From: Pseudomonadota bacterium | Lineage (GTDB): Bacteria; Tectomicrobia; Entotheonellia; Entotheonellales; Entotheonellaceae | Length of the DNA stretch: 64,000 nucleotides | NCBI GenBank assembly: GCA_005777235.1 | Contig: SXND01000282.1 | Span: forward strand, 60,314 to 124,313 | Direction of reading: 5' to 3' | Part shown: positions 53,994-61,610 of the stretch, piece by piece | Layout: the number at the start of each line of letters is the position of its first letter | How positions within the stretch are numbered: the first letter of the stretch is position 1 | Position numbers and translations under genes: made by a program | The notes under the pieces: model-generated | Seen by the model: only the letters and a program-made list of their open reading frames with translations | Databases searched by the model: none | Told to the model about the DNA's origin: nothing

Positions 53994-54034
53994 AGCCCGG
54001 GGGCTCCACAGCGGAAATTTTAGGAGGTCAGGAG

Positions 54035-55642
54035 ATGTCCAGCGTTCCTCTCTCCTCGGACCCGTCACTGTCCCGGCGCGCCTTTCTTGCCACCACAGGG
54101 GGAACCCTCGCCAGTGCAGCGTTGGGGCTAGCGGCACTCGCCGAGGCCCGGCAGCGTCATCCCAAGCGCGGCGGGACGCTGCGTTTTGCCACGCGTGCCG
54201 ATGCCTCGGGCCTGGATCCCCATCGCAATATTATGTACCTCGTTTCGACACCGCTAGCGGCCACTACCCAAGGGTTGATCGACCTGGACCTGCAGTCAGA
54301 ACCTGTGCCTGGGATTGCACACGAGTGGGACATTGCGCCCAACCTCCTCACGTATACCTTTCGGTTGCGCAAGGGCGTCGTGTTCCATAATGGCCGTGAG
54401 GTGGACGCCGAAGCCATCAAATGGAATTTTGAGCGCATCCAAGAGCCGAAGACCGGGGCCCATCCCTTACCCCGTTCGGCGCTGGCCAATCTGCACGAGA
54501 CCCACGTGGTGGACAAATATACGCTGCGCTGCCTCTTGCGTGAGCCCAGCGCGGCCTTCCTGGCTGATCTGGTGTACTACCCGTGCAATCTGATTGCGCC
54601 AGACAGCGTTGAGCAAGCGAATGCGCATCCCATTGGCTGTGGCCCCTTCAAATTTGCCAAATGGGAACGCAACAACATCACGGAGTTAGTGCGCTTCGAG
54701 AACTACTTTGAGACCGATGCCGAGGGCAATAGCCTGCCCTATCTCGATGCGATTATTGGGCGTCCCAAGAAAGAAGACCAGGTGCGCTTGACCGCGCTGC
54801 GCACCGGGGAAGTCGAGCTGATTGACACCATGTCGTACACCGACGCGGCGACCTTTGTCAATAAGCACGGCGCGAAATTCCAGACGTGGGAGATTCCGAC
54901 TCTGGGGACATCGTATATTATGTTCAACCTCGAGAAGGGCCCCTTTACCGACAAAACTTTGCGGACAGCAGTGGCCCATGCCATCGACCACGAGGCCATC
55001 AAGCAAGCGGTGTTTTATGGGCGCGGGGAGATTGCCAAGGGCTACTACGCTCCCGCCAGTCCCTGGTATGCCGCGGGGGCTAAGCCGTGGCCGGAATATG
55101 ATCCAGACAAAGCCAGAGCGCTCCTCAAGCGCATCAAAGCGATCGGGACCGAGGTCAACATCCAATCCCTCAACTCCTTCCCGTATATGCAACAAACGGC
55201 GGAGCTGGTGCAACACATGTGGAGTGAGGTCGGCTTGAAAGCCACGGTGAGCCTCTATGAAGAACCCGTCCTCAACCAGAAACGCCGCGACCGTGATTTT
55301 CATGCCGATGCCACCTCGGCGAGCTATCGTTGGGATCCGGACGGCTGGTTCTCGCGGCAGGTCTTGTCCAGTGCCCCGGCGAATAAAACGACGGGGTCGG
55401 GCTTCCGGCATGACAAGGCGGATCACTTGATTGCCGAAGCGCGGCAAACCACCGACAAGCCCAAGCGTCTGGAACTGTACGCCGCCATCGATAGCATCGT
55501 CAATGAGGAGTTGCCCTTGCTCTACATTCATCATATGACCGCCTTGCAAGCTGGGGCCATGCATCTCAAGGACTACCGTCCGGCGATCTCTGGCCCCTTT
55601 AGCACCCGTGGGGCTGGTATCCGGACTGCCTGGCTCGCCTAA
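54035..55642 (+). CDS. ABC transporter substrate-binding protein, family 5 (peptide/nickel type)
   Basis: 535-residue exported solute-binding protein of the DppA/OppA class. A Tat-type signal (SRRAFLATTGGTLASAALGL) is followed by GGTLRFATRADASGLDPHR, LTYTFRLRKGVVFHNGREVDAEAIKW and HPIGCGPFKFAKWERNNI, the family hallmarks. It may bind peptides or other small ligands; which one is unknown. The ATG at 54035 follows AGGAGG. The IscB element ends only ~30 bp upstream, so the operon's promoter is likely on the far side or inside the element. The next gene is a clear paralog. Confidence 0.93.
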   Translation: MSSVPLSSDPSLSRRAFLATTGGTLASAALGLAALAEARQRHPKRGGTLRFATRADASGLDPHRNIMYLVSTPLAATTQGLIDLDLQSEPVPGIAHEWDIAPNLLTYTFRLRKGVVFHNGREVDAEAIKWNFERIQEPKTGAHPLPRSALANLHETHVVDKYTLRCLLREPSAAFLADLVYYPCNLIAPDSVEQANAHPIGCGPFKFAKWERNNITELVRFENYFETDAEGNSLPYLDAIIGRPKKEDQVRLTALRTGEVELIDTMSYTDAATFVNKHGAKFQTWEIPTLGTSYIMFNLEKGPFTDKTLRTAVAHAIDHEAIKQAVFYGRGEIAKGYYAPASPWYAAGAKPWPEYDPDKARALLKRIKAIGTEVNIQSLNSFPYMQQTAELVQHMWSEVGLKATVSLYEEPVLNQKRRDRDFHADATSASYRWDPDGWFSRQVLSSAPANKTTGSGFRHDKADHLIAEARQTTDKPKRLELYAAIDSIVNEELPLLYIHHMTALQAGAMHLKDYRPAISGPFSTRGAGIRTAWLA

Positions 55643-55664
55643 AGGAAGAGGAGGTTGGCACACT

Positions 55665-57260
55665 GTGACACAACGACCAGAGACGGAGTGGTCGCGCCGC
55701 GCCGTGCTCAGCACTGCTGGCAGCGCCCTCGCGAGCGCCGTGACGGCATCATGGTCCGGCCCGGCGCTCGCGGACCAGCGTCACCCCAAGCGCGGTGGCA
55801 CGTTGCGATTCGCCACACGCTCCGATGTCTCGGGGTTAGATGTCCATCGCAATACGATCTACGTGGTCTCTATGCCCCTGGCGGCCATCACCCAGGGTTT
55901 ACTGGATCTTGATCTACGCTCGGAACCCGTCCCTGGGGTGGCGGAGAGTTGGGAGGCGGCGTCTGATTTGCGCAGCTACACCTTTCGGCTACGTAAGGGG
56001 GTGCTGTTCCACAATGGGCGCACGGTCGACGCTGAAGCGGTCAAATGGAATCTTGAGCGCATCCAAGATCCCAAAATTGCCCATCCGCTCACCCGTTCAG
56101 CGCTCGACAACCTGCACACCGTGGACATTCTCGACAAATACACGCTGCGCTGTCATCTCCACGAACCGAGCGCCGCCTTCCCGGCCGATGTGGTGTATTA
56201 TCCGTGTGCCCTCATGGCGCCAGACAGCGTCGAAAAGGCGGACCTCCACCCCATTGGGTGCGGTCCCTTCAAATTCGCCAAGTGGGATCGCAACAACGTC
56301 ACCGAGTTAGCACGGTTTGAGAACTATTTTGAGACCGATGCCGAGGGCCATAGCTTGCCCTATCTCGACGCGTTGATCGGACGCCCGAAAAGCAGCGACC
56401 AGGTGCGCTTCACGTCCTTGCGTACTGGGGAAGTCGATCTCATCGACTCGATGGACTACGATGAGGCGGCGGAGTTCCCCCAAAAATACGCCGGCAAGTT
56501 GCAAGCGTGGGATGTCCCTACGGTCGGGACCTCGTTCATCCTCTTTAATCTGGACAAAGGTCCCTTCACGGACAAACACATCCGCCAGGCCGCGGCCCAT
56601 GCCATTGACCATGACGCGATCAAACAAGCCGTCTTCCATGGACGCGGCGCTACGGCGCAGAGCTTTTATGCGCCCGTGAGTCCCTGGCATAGCCAGGGTG
56701 TGACGCCATGGCCCACCTATGATCCAGACAAGGCAAAATTTTTGCTGCGTCAGGCCAAAGCCGTGGGCAGTGAAGTCCAGCTCCAGAGCCTCAACACCTT
56801 CCCGTATATGCACCACACGGCGGAATTGATTCAGGCCATGTGGTCGGAGATTGGCCTCAAGGTGCGTTATGACATGTATGATGAGGTGGCGCTCAACCAA
56901 AAACGACGCGAGCGCGATTTTCACGCCGATTCGACCGCGGCGAGCTATCGCTGGGATCCCGAGGGCTGGTTCTCGCGGCAGCTCCTCTCCACGGCACCGG
57001 CGACCAAAAGCAACTCGGGTTTCCGCAACGCCAAGGTCGATAGTCTCATTGTGGAAGCACGCCGCACCGCAGACCGTCCCAAACGCTTAGCCCTGTATGC
57101 AGCTATTGACAGTATTATCAATGACGAATTGCCCATCCTCTACCTGCATCATCTCACCTTGTTAGAGGCGGGGAGTCTACACCTCAAGGGCTATCAACCG
57201 TCTGTCTCGGGCGTCTTCAGTACCCGCGGGGGAGGCATCCGTACTGCCTGGCTGGAGTAA
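55665..57260 (+). CDS. ABC transporter substrate-binding protein, family 5, paralog
   Basis: 531-residue paralog of the preceding protein: most of the sequence aligns position for position (for example HPKRGGTLRFATRSD and HPIGCGPFKFAKWDRNN), and I estimate about two thirds or more identity by eye. Its Tat-like signal reads WSRRAVLSTAGSALASA. The GTG at 55665 follows AGGAGGTT by 10 nt, a sensible start; a longer frame lies inside the upstream gene. The pair arose by tandem duplication and probably gives two ligand specificities or affinities for one transporter. Confidence 0.93.
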   Translation: MTQRPETEWSRRAVLSTAGSALASAVTASWSGPALADQRHPKRGGTLRFATRSDVSGLDVHRNTIYVVSMPLAAITQGLLDLDLRSEPVPGVAESWEAASDLRSYTFRLRKGVLFHNGRTVDAEAVKWNLERIQDPKIAHPLTRSALDNLHTVDILDKYTLRCHLHEPSAAFPADVVYYPCALMAPDSVEKADLHPIGCGPFKFAKWDRNNVTELARFENYFETDAEGHSLPYLDALIGRPKSSDQVRFTSLRTGEVDLIDSMDYDEAAEFPQKYAGKLQAWDVPTVGTSFILFNLDKGPFTDKHIRQAAAHAIDHDAIKQAVFHGRGATAQSFYAPVSPWHSQGVTPWPTYDPDKAKFLLRQAKAVGSEVQLQSLNTFPYMHHTAELIQAMWSEIGLKVRYDMYDEVALNQKRRERDFHADSTAASYRWDPEGWFSRQLLSTAPATKSNSGFRNAKVDSLIVEARRTADRPKRLALYAAIDSIINDELPILYLHHLTLLEAGSLHLKGYQPSVSGVFSTRGGGIRTAWLE

Positions 57261-57268
57261 CATATTCC

Positions 57269-58219
57269 ATGATAATCTATGCAGTGAACCGGATTCTGTA
57301 TCTCATCCCGGTGTTATTGATCCTCACCATGGTGGTGTTTTCCTTTGTCCATCTCCTGCCAGGCGATGTCATCGATGTCCTGGCTGGGCAGGAAGGCGCC
57401 GTGGATCCGGAGGTCCGCAAGGCTCTAGAACAGGAATACGGCCTCGACAAACCCTTCTATGTGCAGTACGGCATCTGGCTCAACCGGGTGCTGCACGGTG
57501 ATTTTGGCACGTCCCTGGTCACGCGACGCCCGATTGCTGTGGAATTCTTTCAGCGTATCCCCGCCACGCTCTATCTCGCGCTGATCGGCACGATGATTTC
57601 CCTGTGCATTGCCATCCCCTTAGGGACGATTGCGGCCGTCAAGCGCAATACGGCGGTGGACTATGTCGCGCAGGTGGTCTCGCTCATTGGGATCTCTATT
57701 CCCGAATTCTGGTTTGCGCTCTTATCCGTGCTGTTGTTTTCCCTCTACCTGGGCTGGCTGCCTTCCTCGGAGTATTACAGCCCATTTGATGACGTGTGGT
57801 TAGGCGTCAAGCACATGATTCTCCCCGCTGCGGCCTTAGGGATCCGCCAAGCGGCGATTACCACCCGCCTGACCCGTTCGACCATGCTCGACGAAACCCG
57901 CAAGGAGTATGTCGACACGGCACGGGCCATGGGCCTGTCCGAGCCGAAGGTGATTTATCAGTACACGCTGCGCAATGCGATGATCCCCACCCTGACGATC
58001 AGTGGCTTACAACTGGCGCAAATGTTGGGGGGTACAGTGGTGATTGAGACCATCTTTGCCTGGCCCGGGGTGGGACGGACGCTGTTTGAGGCCATTATCA
58101 GCCGGGATTTTCCTGTCATCCAAGCTGGAGTGTTAATTCTCGGTATTGCGGTGGTGGTGATTAATGTGTTAGTCGATCTCCTGTACCGTGTCTTAAATCC
58201 ACGGGTGAGACTCGCATAG
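57269..58219 (+). CDS. ABC transporter permease, DppB/OppB type
   Basis: 316-residue permease with six helices for the peptide-type transporter. The N-terminal helix (YLIPVLLILTMVVFSFVHLLPGD), GLDKPFYVQYGIWLNRVLHGDFG, and the EAA loop YVDTARAMGLSEPKVIYQYTLRNA with following GGTVVIETIFAWPGVG are typical of DppB. It begins 9 nt after the second binding protein. The start is ATG 57269. Confidence 0.95.
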   Translation: MIIYAVNRILYLIPVLLILTMVVFSFVHLLPGDVIDVLAGQEGAVDPEVRKALEQEYGLDKPFYVQYGIWLNRVLHGDFGTSLVTRRPIAVEFFQRIPATLYLALIGTMISLCIAIPLGTIAAVKRNTAVDYVAQVVSLIGISIPEFWFALLSVLLFSLYLGWLPSSEYYSPFDDVWLGVKHMILPAAALGIRQAAITTRLTRSTMLDETRKEYVDTARAMGLSEPKVIYQYTLRNAMIPTLTISGLQLAQMLGGTVVIETIFAWPGVGRTLFEAIISRDFPVIQAGVLILGIAVVVINVLVDLLYRVLNPRVRLA

Positions 58220-58240
58220 CCCAGGGGAAGGCGGGCCGTT

Positions 58241-59188
58241 ATGACACCAAGTGTGGTCGTGCCTGAAGAGAACGTGGATATGCCAATGCGTCTACCGCGT
58301 GTGTGGCGCACGCTGCGCCGAGGGTGGGCGGGCTTCACCAATGCCTGCCACGAACTCTATCGCAGCACAACGGCCTTGATTGGTGCCTGTATGCTCGTGG
58401 CGCTCTGTGCTGTCTGTGTCCTCACGCCGTACATCGCCCGCTATGATCCCGTCAAACAAAATTATCGTGAGATGCTCCAGACGCCCAGTGCCAAACATTA
58501 TTTTGGTACAGATCGTTACGGTCGAGACATCTGGTCGCGACTGTTGTGGGGCGCCCGGCGTCTGCTCGTCATCAGTCTGCTTGCCGTGTTTGTCGGTGTG
58601 CTGCTGGGGATTCCTTTGGGCACGTTGTCCGGGTATTACGGCGGTCGGCTCGACGCCTGGAGCATGCGGGTAGTGGATGCCTGGCTGGCCTTTCCGGGGA
58701 TTCTGCTCTATCTGTTGTTAGCCACGTTGCTCCGCGAGTGGAAACTCGCTGGCTTCTGGAACGATCTTGCCCTGGTCTTTGCCCTGGGGAGCAATCAAGT
58801 GCCGCGTCTGGCGCGACTCGTACGCGGGACTGTCCTGGCGGAGAAAGAGAAAGAGTATGTCGAAGCCTGCCGTGCTATGGGTGAGAGCAGCCTGTATATC
58901 CCCCTGCGTGAGATTTTGCCCAACTGTCTCTCGCCCGTGATTATTCAGGGCACCGTGTCACTAGGGTCCACGCTATTAGTCATTGCAGCGCTGTCGTTTC
59001 TGGGGCTTGGCTCTCCACCTCCCACGCCAGATTGGGGGGCAGATTTGAATCTGGCACGTGATCACATGGAGTCTCGTCCTTTGACTGCCATCTTCCCTGG
59101 ACTCGCCATCTCCTACGCGGTGTTGGCATTCAACCTCTTTGGTGACGGCCTGCGCGATATTCTCGATCCACGCTTGAGTGACAAGTAG
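58241..59188 (+). CDS. ABC transporter permease, DppC/OppC type
   Basis: 315-residue permease, partner of the DppB-type gene 21 nt upstream. After a longer N-terminal cytoplasmic stretch it has HYFGTDRYGRDIWSRLLWGARR, LGIPLGTLSGYYGGRLD and the EAA loop YVEACRAMGESSLYIPLREILPN, then FLGLGSPPPTPDWGADL. The ATPases (DppD/DppF) are not in this window, so they must be encoded elsewhere. A hairpin terminator was not found in the short gap to the convergent regulator. Confidence 0.94.
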   Translation: MTPSVVVPEENVDMPMRLPRVWRTLRRGWAGFTNACHELYRSTTALIGACMLVALCAVCVLTPYIARYDPVKQNYREMLQTPSAKHYFGTDRYGRDIWSRLLWGARRLLVISLLAVFVGVLLGIPLGTLSGYYGGRLDAWSMRVVDAWLAFPGILLYLLLATLLREWKLAGFWNDLALVFALGSNQVPRLARLVRGTVLAEKEKEYVEACRAMGESSLYIPLREILPNCLSPVIIQGTVSLGSTLLVIAALSFLGLGSPPPTPDWGADLNLARDHMESRPLTAIFPGLAISYAVLAFNLFGDGLRDILDPRLSDK

Positions 59189-59219
59189 GCATACGGTGGA
59201 CCAACACGGGCTCTCCCCA

Positions 59220-59873
59220 TCAGGTGCCGGGCGTATAGAGGTTGTGCTGTATGGCGTCTCGTACCAACTCTGCAACATTATGCACCCCGAGCCGTTGCAT
59301 CATCTGACGGCGGTGGGCTTCCACGGTCTTGGTACTACGCTGGAGCCGCTGAGCGATCTCTTTCGTCGTCAGTCCCTGCACAATCAGACGTAGGACGTCT
59401 TGTTGGCGCGGGGTCAAACTCGGCGGCACTGCTGCCGGCGTGTTGGCTGTCCCCGAGACAGCCACGGGGTCCGCTATGAGGTGGCTTGCCGCTTCACGGG
59501 CGTAGCTCGTCGTCTCCTGGAAGACATACGCCTGCTCCACATTCCGTACCACTAGCGCGATGGCACGCTCTGGTTGATAGGCTGAGAGCCGAATCACCCG
59601 GAGGTGGGGAAAAGCCTGTGTGATGCGTGCCACGAATGCCCGCGTGTCAGGCTCTGCCAGGGCACTCTCGAGTAAGAGAACCTCGGGCTGCGGCGTCTGG
59701 GTGCAGTCGACCGCTTCGAGGCTCGCACGCGTCTCGGCGACGATCCGGATGCCGGCAGCGCTCTGGAGGAATTGCCGTAGCTGCGGATGTTCCGTGGCAT
59801 GGGCGGCGCTTTGCTCATCGAGCAAGATGAGATGTCCTAGAGAAGGCACGGTAGCGTGGTCGTCTGTTGACAC
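59220..59873 (-). CDS. LuxR-type regulator with degenerate receiver domain
   Basis: 217-residue response-regulator-like protein. The C-terminal ~65 residues are a LuxR helix-turn-helix (LTPRQQDVLRLIVQGLTTKEIA, STKTVEAHRRQMMQRLGV). The N-terminal ~125 residues have the receiver fold but lack its chemistry: the acidic pair is LDEQ (Asp19, Glu20), the phospho-acceptor place in PEVLLLESAL is Glu69 where Asp is expected, and the switch Lys is Gln119 (AYVFQETT). It cannot be phosphorylated in the normal way and may be fixed in one state or sense a ligand. GTG 59873 follows GGAGGG. No partner kinase is adjacent. Confidence 0.88.
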   Translation of the reverse strand: MSTDDHATVPSLGHLILLDEQSAAHATEHPQLRQFLQSAAGIRIVAETRASLEAVDCTQTPQPEVLLLESALAEPDTRAFVARITQAFPHLRVIRLSAYQPERAIALVVRNVEQAYVFQETTSYAREAASHLIADPVAVSGTANTPAAVPPSLTPRQQDVLRLIVQGLTTKEIAQRLQRSTKTVEAHRRQMMQRLGVHNVAELVRDAIQHNLYTPGT

Positions 59874-60384
59874 ATGCGTATCCCTCCAGCGCTGCTTTCA
59901 TGTGGTCATACTTGCTAGCGGCACAGCCATGCCGGTTTCCTCTCCTTCACACGCGTGGGGCAGTGACGCTACGCTGGGGCGGAGCAGCACATCTCTGTGG
60001 TAGCGGCGAAGCCTATAGCACACCATAGATCTGGGGAAAATCACGTTCCAACATCATGCCGAGCTGCTGTGAGGAGGATGCAAGGGTCACCACAGGCATG
60101 TCGCGTGCGACGAAGTAGAGAAGGACAGGGCGGCGTGTCACCTCTGGGTTGTATCGCCGTGTTGGACGATACCGGCGCACTGGGTTGCGACACCATCAAC
60201 GCTTCATAGTGACGGTTTGCGTTAGTGTAACGATCCGCCCATGGAATTGATATGCATGAAAACCCTTATATTCTAGGATTATAGGGAGAAATATCGTCAG
60301 AATAAGGGTGCGTTTTGCCATTAGAGATTGAGCGATATGGCGTGCCCGAGACAGAGCGACAGGGAGACATGTACACCGCTGCGA
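59874..60384. other. intergenic region, no gene recognised
   Basis: About 510 bp upstream of the LuxR-type gene and downstream of the UPF0158 gene. An AT-rich stretch around 60255-60300 (with TATATTCTAGGATTATAGGG) stands out and could contain a promoter. No RNA gene, repeat or frame with gene-like features is evident. Confidence 0.4.
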
Positions 60385-60440
60385 GAGCACAAACCCACGG
60401 AGGGGTGTCACCACACCGTCCTGACAACAGGTTTGTGCTC
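60385..60440 (-). terminator. hairpin downstream of the UPF0158 gene
   Basis: GAGCACAAACC (60385-60395) and GGTTTGTGCTC (60430-60440) form a perfect 11-bp stem; inside the 34-nt loop GGTGT and ACACC form a smaller hairpin. It starts 30 nt after the UPF0158 stop on the minus strand. No T tract follows, so a terminator or RNA-stabilising role is inferred. Confidence 0.4.
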
Positions 60441-60470
60441 CACCAAGGTGCGAGCGTCTGAGAGGCAAGT

Positions 60471-60977
60471 TTAGGATTTTACCGCCGAAGCCCACACAGG
60501 CACAATGCCTTCATCGCTCAGCCATTGTGCGGCACGCTGCTGCTGACTGTCCTGTTGGACATGCCCCCAATCTTGCTGTGCCTTGGGATAGTGTGCCAGG
60601 ACATCACGAAAACGTCGTACGGCGTTACGCCCGGCAATGGCACCCATCAGCTTCTGTCGTAACGCCATGTCAGGGACGGTTTCGATGAAGTCAGACATCA
60701 TACTCTGTACATCCCACTCTGCATCCTCAGGTACGGGGATGTAACGTCCATGGGTGTCACTGAACACGGCTTGTGCTTCGTGCAACTCCGCTTGCTGCCA
60801 GGCGTTAAGACTTCCAGCAATGGTGCTACCTTCCTCCAGCGCATTCCAGACATCCGTGGAAATCCGCATGACGCGCCCGGTGTGGGTGTCAAGGTAGTAG
60901 TCGTACTCATCACTGCCCTGCTTCGCCATACCCCTTGCTAACGCCTCGAAATCTATCGTGAGACGCCTGAGCGCCAT
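60471..60977 (-). CDS. UPF0158 family protein
   Basis: 168-residue UPF0158 protein. The family pattern is clear: LTIDFEALARGMAKQGSDEYDYYLDTHTG, where the ligand-like YYLD and VMRIS follow, then YIPVPEDAEWDVQSMMSDFIETV and RFRDVLAHYPKAQQDWGHVQ. It is soluble and rich in acidic and Trp residues. The ATG at 60977 has GGAGGAG upstream; the longer frame to 61091 is not supported by a ribosome site. It lies 120 nt downstream of moaC on the same strand. The function of the family is not known. Confidence 0.88.
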   Translation of the reverse strand: MALRRLTIDFEALARGMAKQGSDEYDYYLDTHTGRVMRISTDVWNALEEGSTIAGSLNAWQQAELHEAQAVFSDTHGRYIPVPEDAEWDVQSMMSDFIETVPDMALRQKLMGAIAGRNAVRRFRDVLAHYPKAQQDWGHVQQDSQQQRAAQWLSDEGIVPVWASAVKS

Positions 60978-61097
60978 GATCGCTCCTCCCCCTCGTGCAC
61001 TGCTCCTCGTCCTCATGCTGAGGACCGTATGTGTAGAGGGTGTGTTGTACTCTTTCTTACGTCGTCGCGCAAGTCTAGAGCGCAGCGCCATCTGCCA

Positions 61098-61607
61098 TCA
61101 CGCTTTGGGCGTCTCGGGCGGTGGCGCATACTGCGCGTGGCGATACTCCCCACTCTTGCCACCGCTTTTGTAGAATAATTCCACCTCAGAGACGCGCATC
61201 TGGCGATCGAGACTCTTGCACATATCGTAGACCGTCAGGCCCGCAATGGTCACCGCGGTGAGCGCTTCCATTTCCACGCCTGTCCGTCCTGCATTGCGCA
61301 CACGCGCTTCGATGCACACCCGCAGCCCCTCGGGGTCAGGCCAGAGATCCACCTCGACGTTGGTGAGCTCTAACGGATGACACATCGGGATAAGCATGGG
61401 CGTCTGTTTGGCCCCCATAATTCCAGCAATGCGCGCCACTTGCAAGACATCGCCTTTGGCGATGTGCTGCGCCACGATGGCTTGCAGCGTCGTGGCTTGC
61501 ATATACACCGCACCGCGGGCCACAGCCTCACGCGCGGTCACCTCTTTGCCACCCACATCCACCATGCGGGCGCGGCCTTGCGTATCCAAGTGGGTCCACT
61601 CCGCCAC
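61098..61607 (-). CDS. moaC: cyclic pyranopterin monophosphate synthase MoaC
   Basis: 169-residue MoaC, which makes cyclic pyranopterin monophosphate from the MoaA product in molybdenum cofactor synthesis. ARMVDVGGKEVTAREAVA, AGIMGAKQTPMLIPMCHPLEL with the active-site Cys-His, TGVEMEALTAVTIAGLTVYDMCK and the terminal LFYKSGGKSG are the family motifs. The ATG at 61607 lies 3 nt after the alaS stop, so it is translationally coupled to alaS. No other molybdopterin gene is in the window. Confidence 0.96.
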   Translation of the reverse strand: MAEWTHLDTQGRARMVDVGGKEVTAREAVARGAVYMQATTLQAIVAQHIAKGDVLQVARIAGIMGAKQTPMLIPMCHPLELTNVEVDLWPDPEGLRVCIEARVRNAGRTGVEMEALTAVTIAGLTVYDMCKSLDRQMRVSEVELFYKSGGKSGEYRHAQYAPPPETPKA

Positions 61608-61610
61608 GGC

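Larger units (their letters stand above)
52461..54006 (+). mobile_element. IscB-carrying IS200/IS605-like element
   Basis: The element is bounded by two related hairpins: left end CCCCCGAC-TGAA-GTCGGGGG (about 52464-52483) and right end CCCCCCGC-TGAA-GCCCGGGGG (53983-54003), both with a TGAA loop. Subterminal hairpins of this sort are recognised by TnpA transposases in the IS200/IS605 superfamily. Inside are the presumed omega RNA and iscB. There is no tnpA, so it is non-autonomous, or domesticated. The relic at 11728-11937 shares both ends. True left and right boundaries cannot be fixed without an empty site. Confidence 0.75.

Noticed and set aside
53857..54390. Plus-strand frame overlapping the iscB 3' end and the binding protein
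   Set aside because: It is a shifted reading of both genes; it resembles the frames across the relic at 11678-11971 only because the DNA is homologous.
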